Shown here in pieces: positions 15,716 through 16,216 of a stretch of 16,216 bases of DNA. The number at the start of each line of letters is the position of its first letter. Within the stretch, counting starts at the first letter, position 1. The stretch covers positions 1-16,216 of the forward strand of contig CALGTD010000032.1 in NCBI GenBank assembly GCA_937901895.1, read 5' to 3'. The position numbers and the translations under genes were made by a program. Under the pieces are notes generated by a model, which had not been told where the DNA came from, did no database searches, and was given only the letters and a program-made list of their open reading frames with translations. Source of the stretch: an uncultured Spartobacteria bacterium. GTDB taxonomy: Bacteria; Verrucomicrobiota; Verrucomicrobiia; Chthoniobacterales; JAATET01.

Positions 15716-16216
15716 ATGAGGCTGCGAGCAACCGGTTGGCGTGCCTGTTGTGTCGGCGTGATGCTGGCCACCGGCTCTTTGAGGGCGGCGGAGCTTGACG
15801 CGATGCTTGGCCGCTACGAGGCGATGCTGGTGCAGACGCCGGACTCGGCCACGGCGTTCGACCGGCTCGTGCAGGAGGCGACCGTCCGGGGTCGGCTGGA
15901 CGAGCTGACGGAGCGGTGGAGCAAGGAACCGGGAGCCGTGCATCTGGTCCTGCGTGCGCGACTGGCGCTTCGCCTTGGAAAGGCGGACGAGGCACGCGGG
16001 CTTTTCAATCAGGCGCTGGCGGCGGAGCCGGACAACCGGGCGTTCTGGAGGTTGAAAGCCGAAAGCGAACGCGTCGCCGGTCGCGCGGACGAGGTGATCC
16101 TTGCGAACACGAAGGTGCTCGAACTCGGTGCGCAGGGCGAAGAGCGGCTCGAGGCCTACCGGAACATCGCGCTCATGCAGCAAAGGCTGCTGCAGACGGA
16201 CGACGCGGCGGCGACG
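15716..16216 (+). CDS. Partial second secreted TPR protein, tandem paralogue of the giant protein
   Basis: An uninterrupted frame of 167 codons begins at ATG 15716 and runs off the right edge. The first 26 residues form a signal peptide (MRLRATGWRA, a hydrophobic core, then an LRAAE cleavage region). The mature start, RYEAMLVQTPDSATAFDRL, matches RYESILVRNPSPGAAFDKI of the preceding protein at 9 of 19 positions. Later TPR-like helices (ARLALRLGKADEARGLF) keep the same register. An ATG at 15711 stops after two codons in another frame, so 15716 is the start. The gene lies 21 bases after the giant gene's stop, in the same operon. Full length and later domains cannot be seen. Confidence 0.85.
   Translation, partial: MRLRATGWRACCVGVMLATGSLRAAELDAMLGRYEAMLVQTPDSATAFDRLVQEATVRGRLDELTERWSKEPGAVHLVLRARLALRLGKADEARGLFNQALAAEPDNRAFWRLKAESERVAGRADEVILANTKVLELGAQGEERLEAYRNIALMQQRLLQTDDAAAT

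Noticed and set aside
1..16216. CRISPR array, insertion sequence or prophage
   Set aside because: No spaced direct repeats, transposase motifs, terminal inverted repeats or phage genes were seen.

Overview
The window is GC-rich bacterial DNA in which every supported gene lies on the + strand. Gene content (a MoxR ATPase, DUF58 and several von Willebrand A (VWA) proteins, a very large secreted TPR protein, a small secreted DUF4177 protein, few Shine-Dalgarno sites) fits the Planctomycetes-Verrucomicrobia group, most likely Verrucomicrobiota. That placement is inferred from gene style, because no rRNA is present.

Region 1 (1-818) is housekeeping: a CAT-anticodon tRNA with encoded CCA, then rpsT (ribosomal protein S20), a 171-base gap with three hairpins, and a small secreted DUF4177 protein.

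Region 2 (964 to beyond the right edge) looks like one long operon with junctions of -14, 30, 10, -4, 12 and 21 bases. In order it encodes: (i) a three-span membrane protein with a Gln/Met/Cys-rich tail; (ii) a MoxR-family AAA+ ATPase; (iii) a DUF58 protein with a VWA-type metal site; (iv) a BatA-like membrane protein with one VWA domain; (v) a larger relative of (iv) with a second VWA domain nested in a glutamine-amidotransferase-like fold; (vi) a 2366-residue secreted TPR protein carrying a concanavalin-A-like insert and a C-terminal carbohydrate-binding-like jelly roll; and (vii) the start of a second secreted TPR protein, a tandem paralogue of (vi), cut by the window edge.

By analogy with MoxR/Bat systems, the ATPase probably acts as a chaperone on the metal-dependent VWA proteins. 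The membrane-anchored VWA proteins would pass the activity to the cell envelope, where the giant TPR proteins would serve as scaffolds or binding partners. This joint function is inference.

The most unusual signal is inside the giant protein. A concanavalin-A-like domain appears with its C-terminal half before its N-terminal half, placed between the two helices of a TPR unit. It is either a circular permutation or what remains of a tandem pair.
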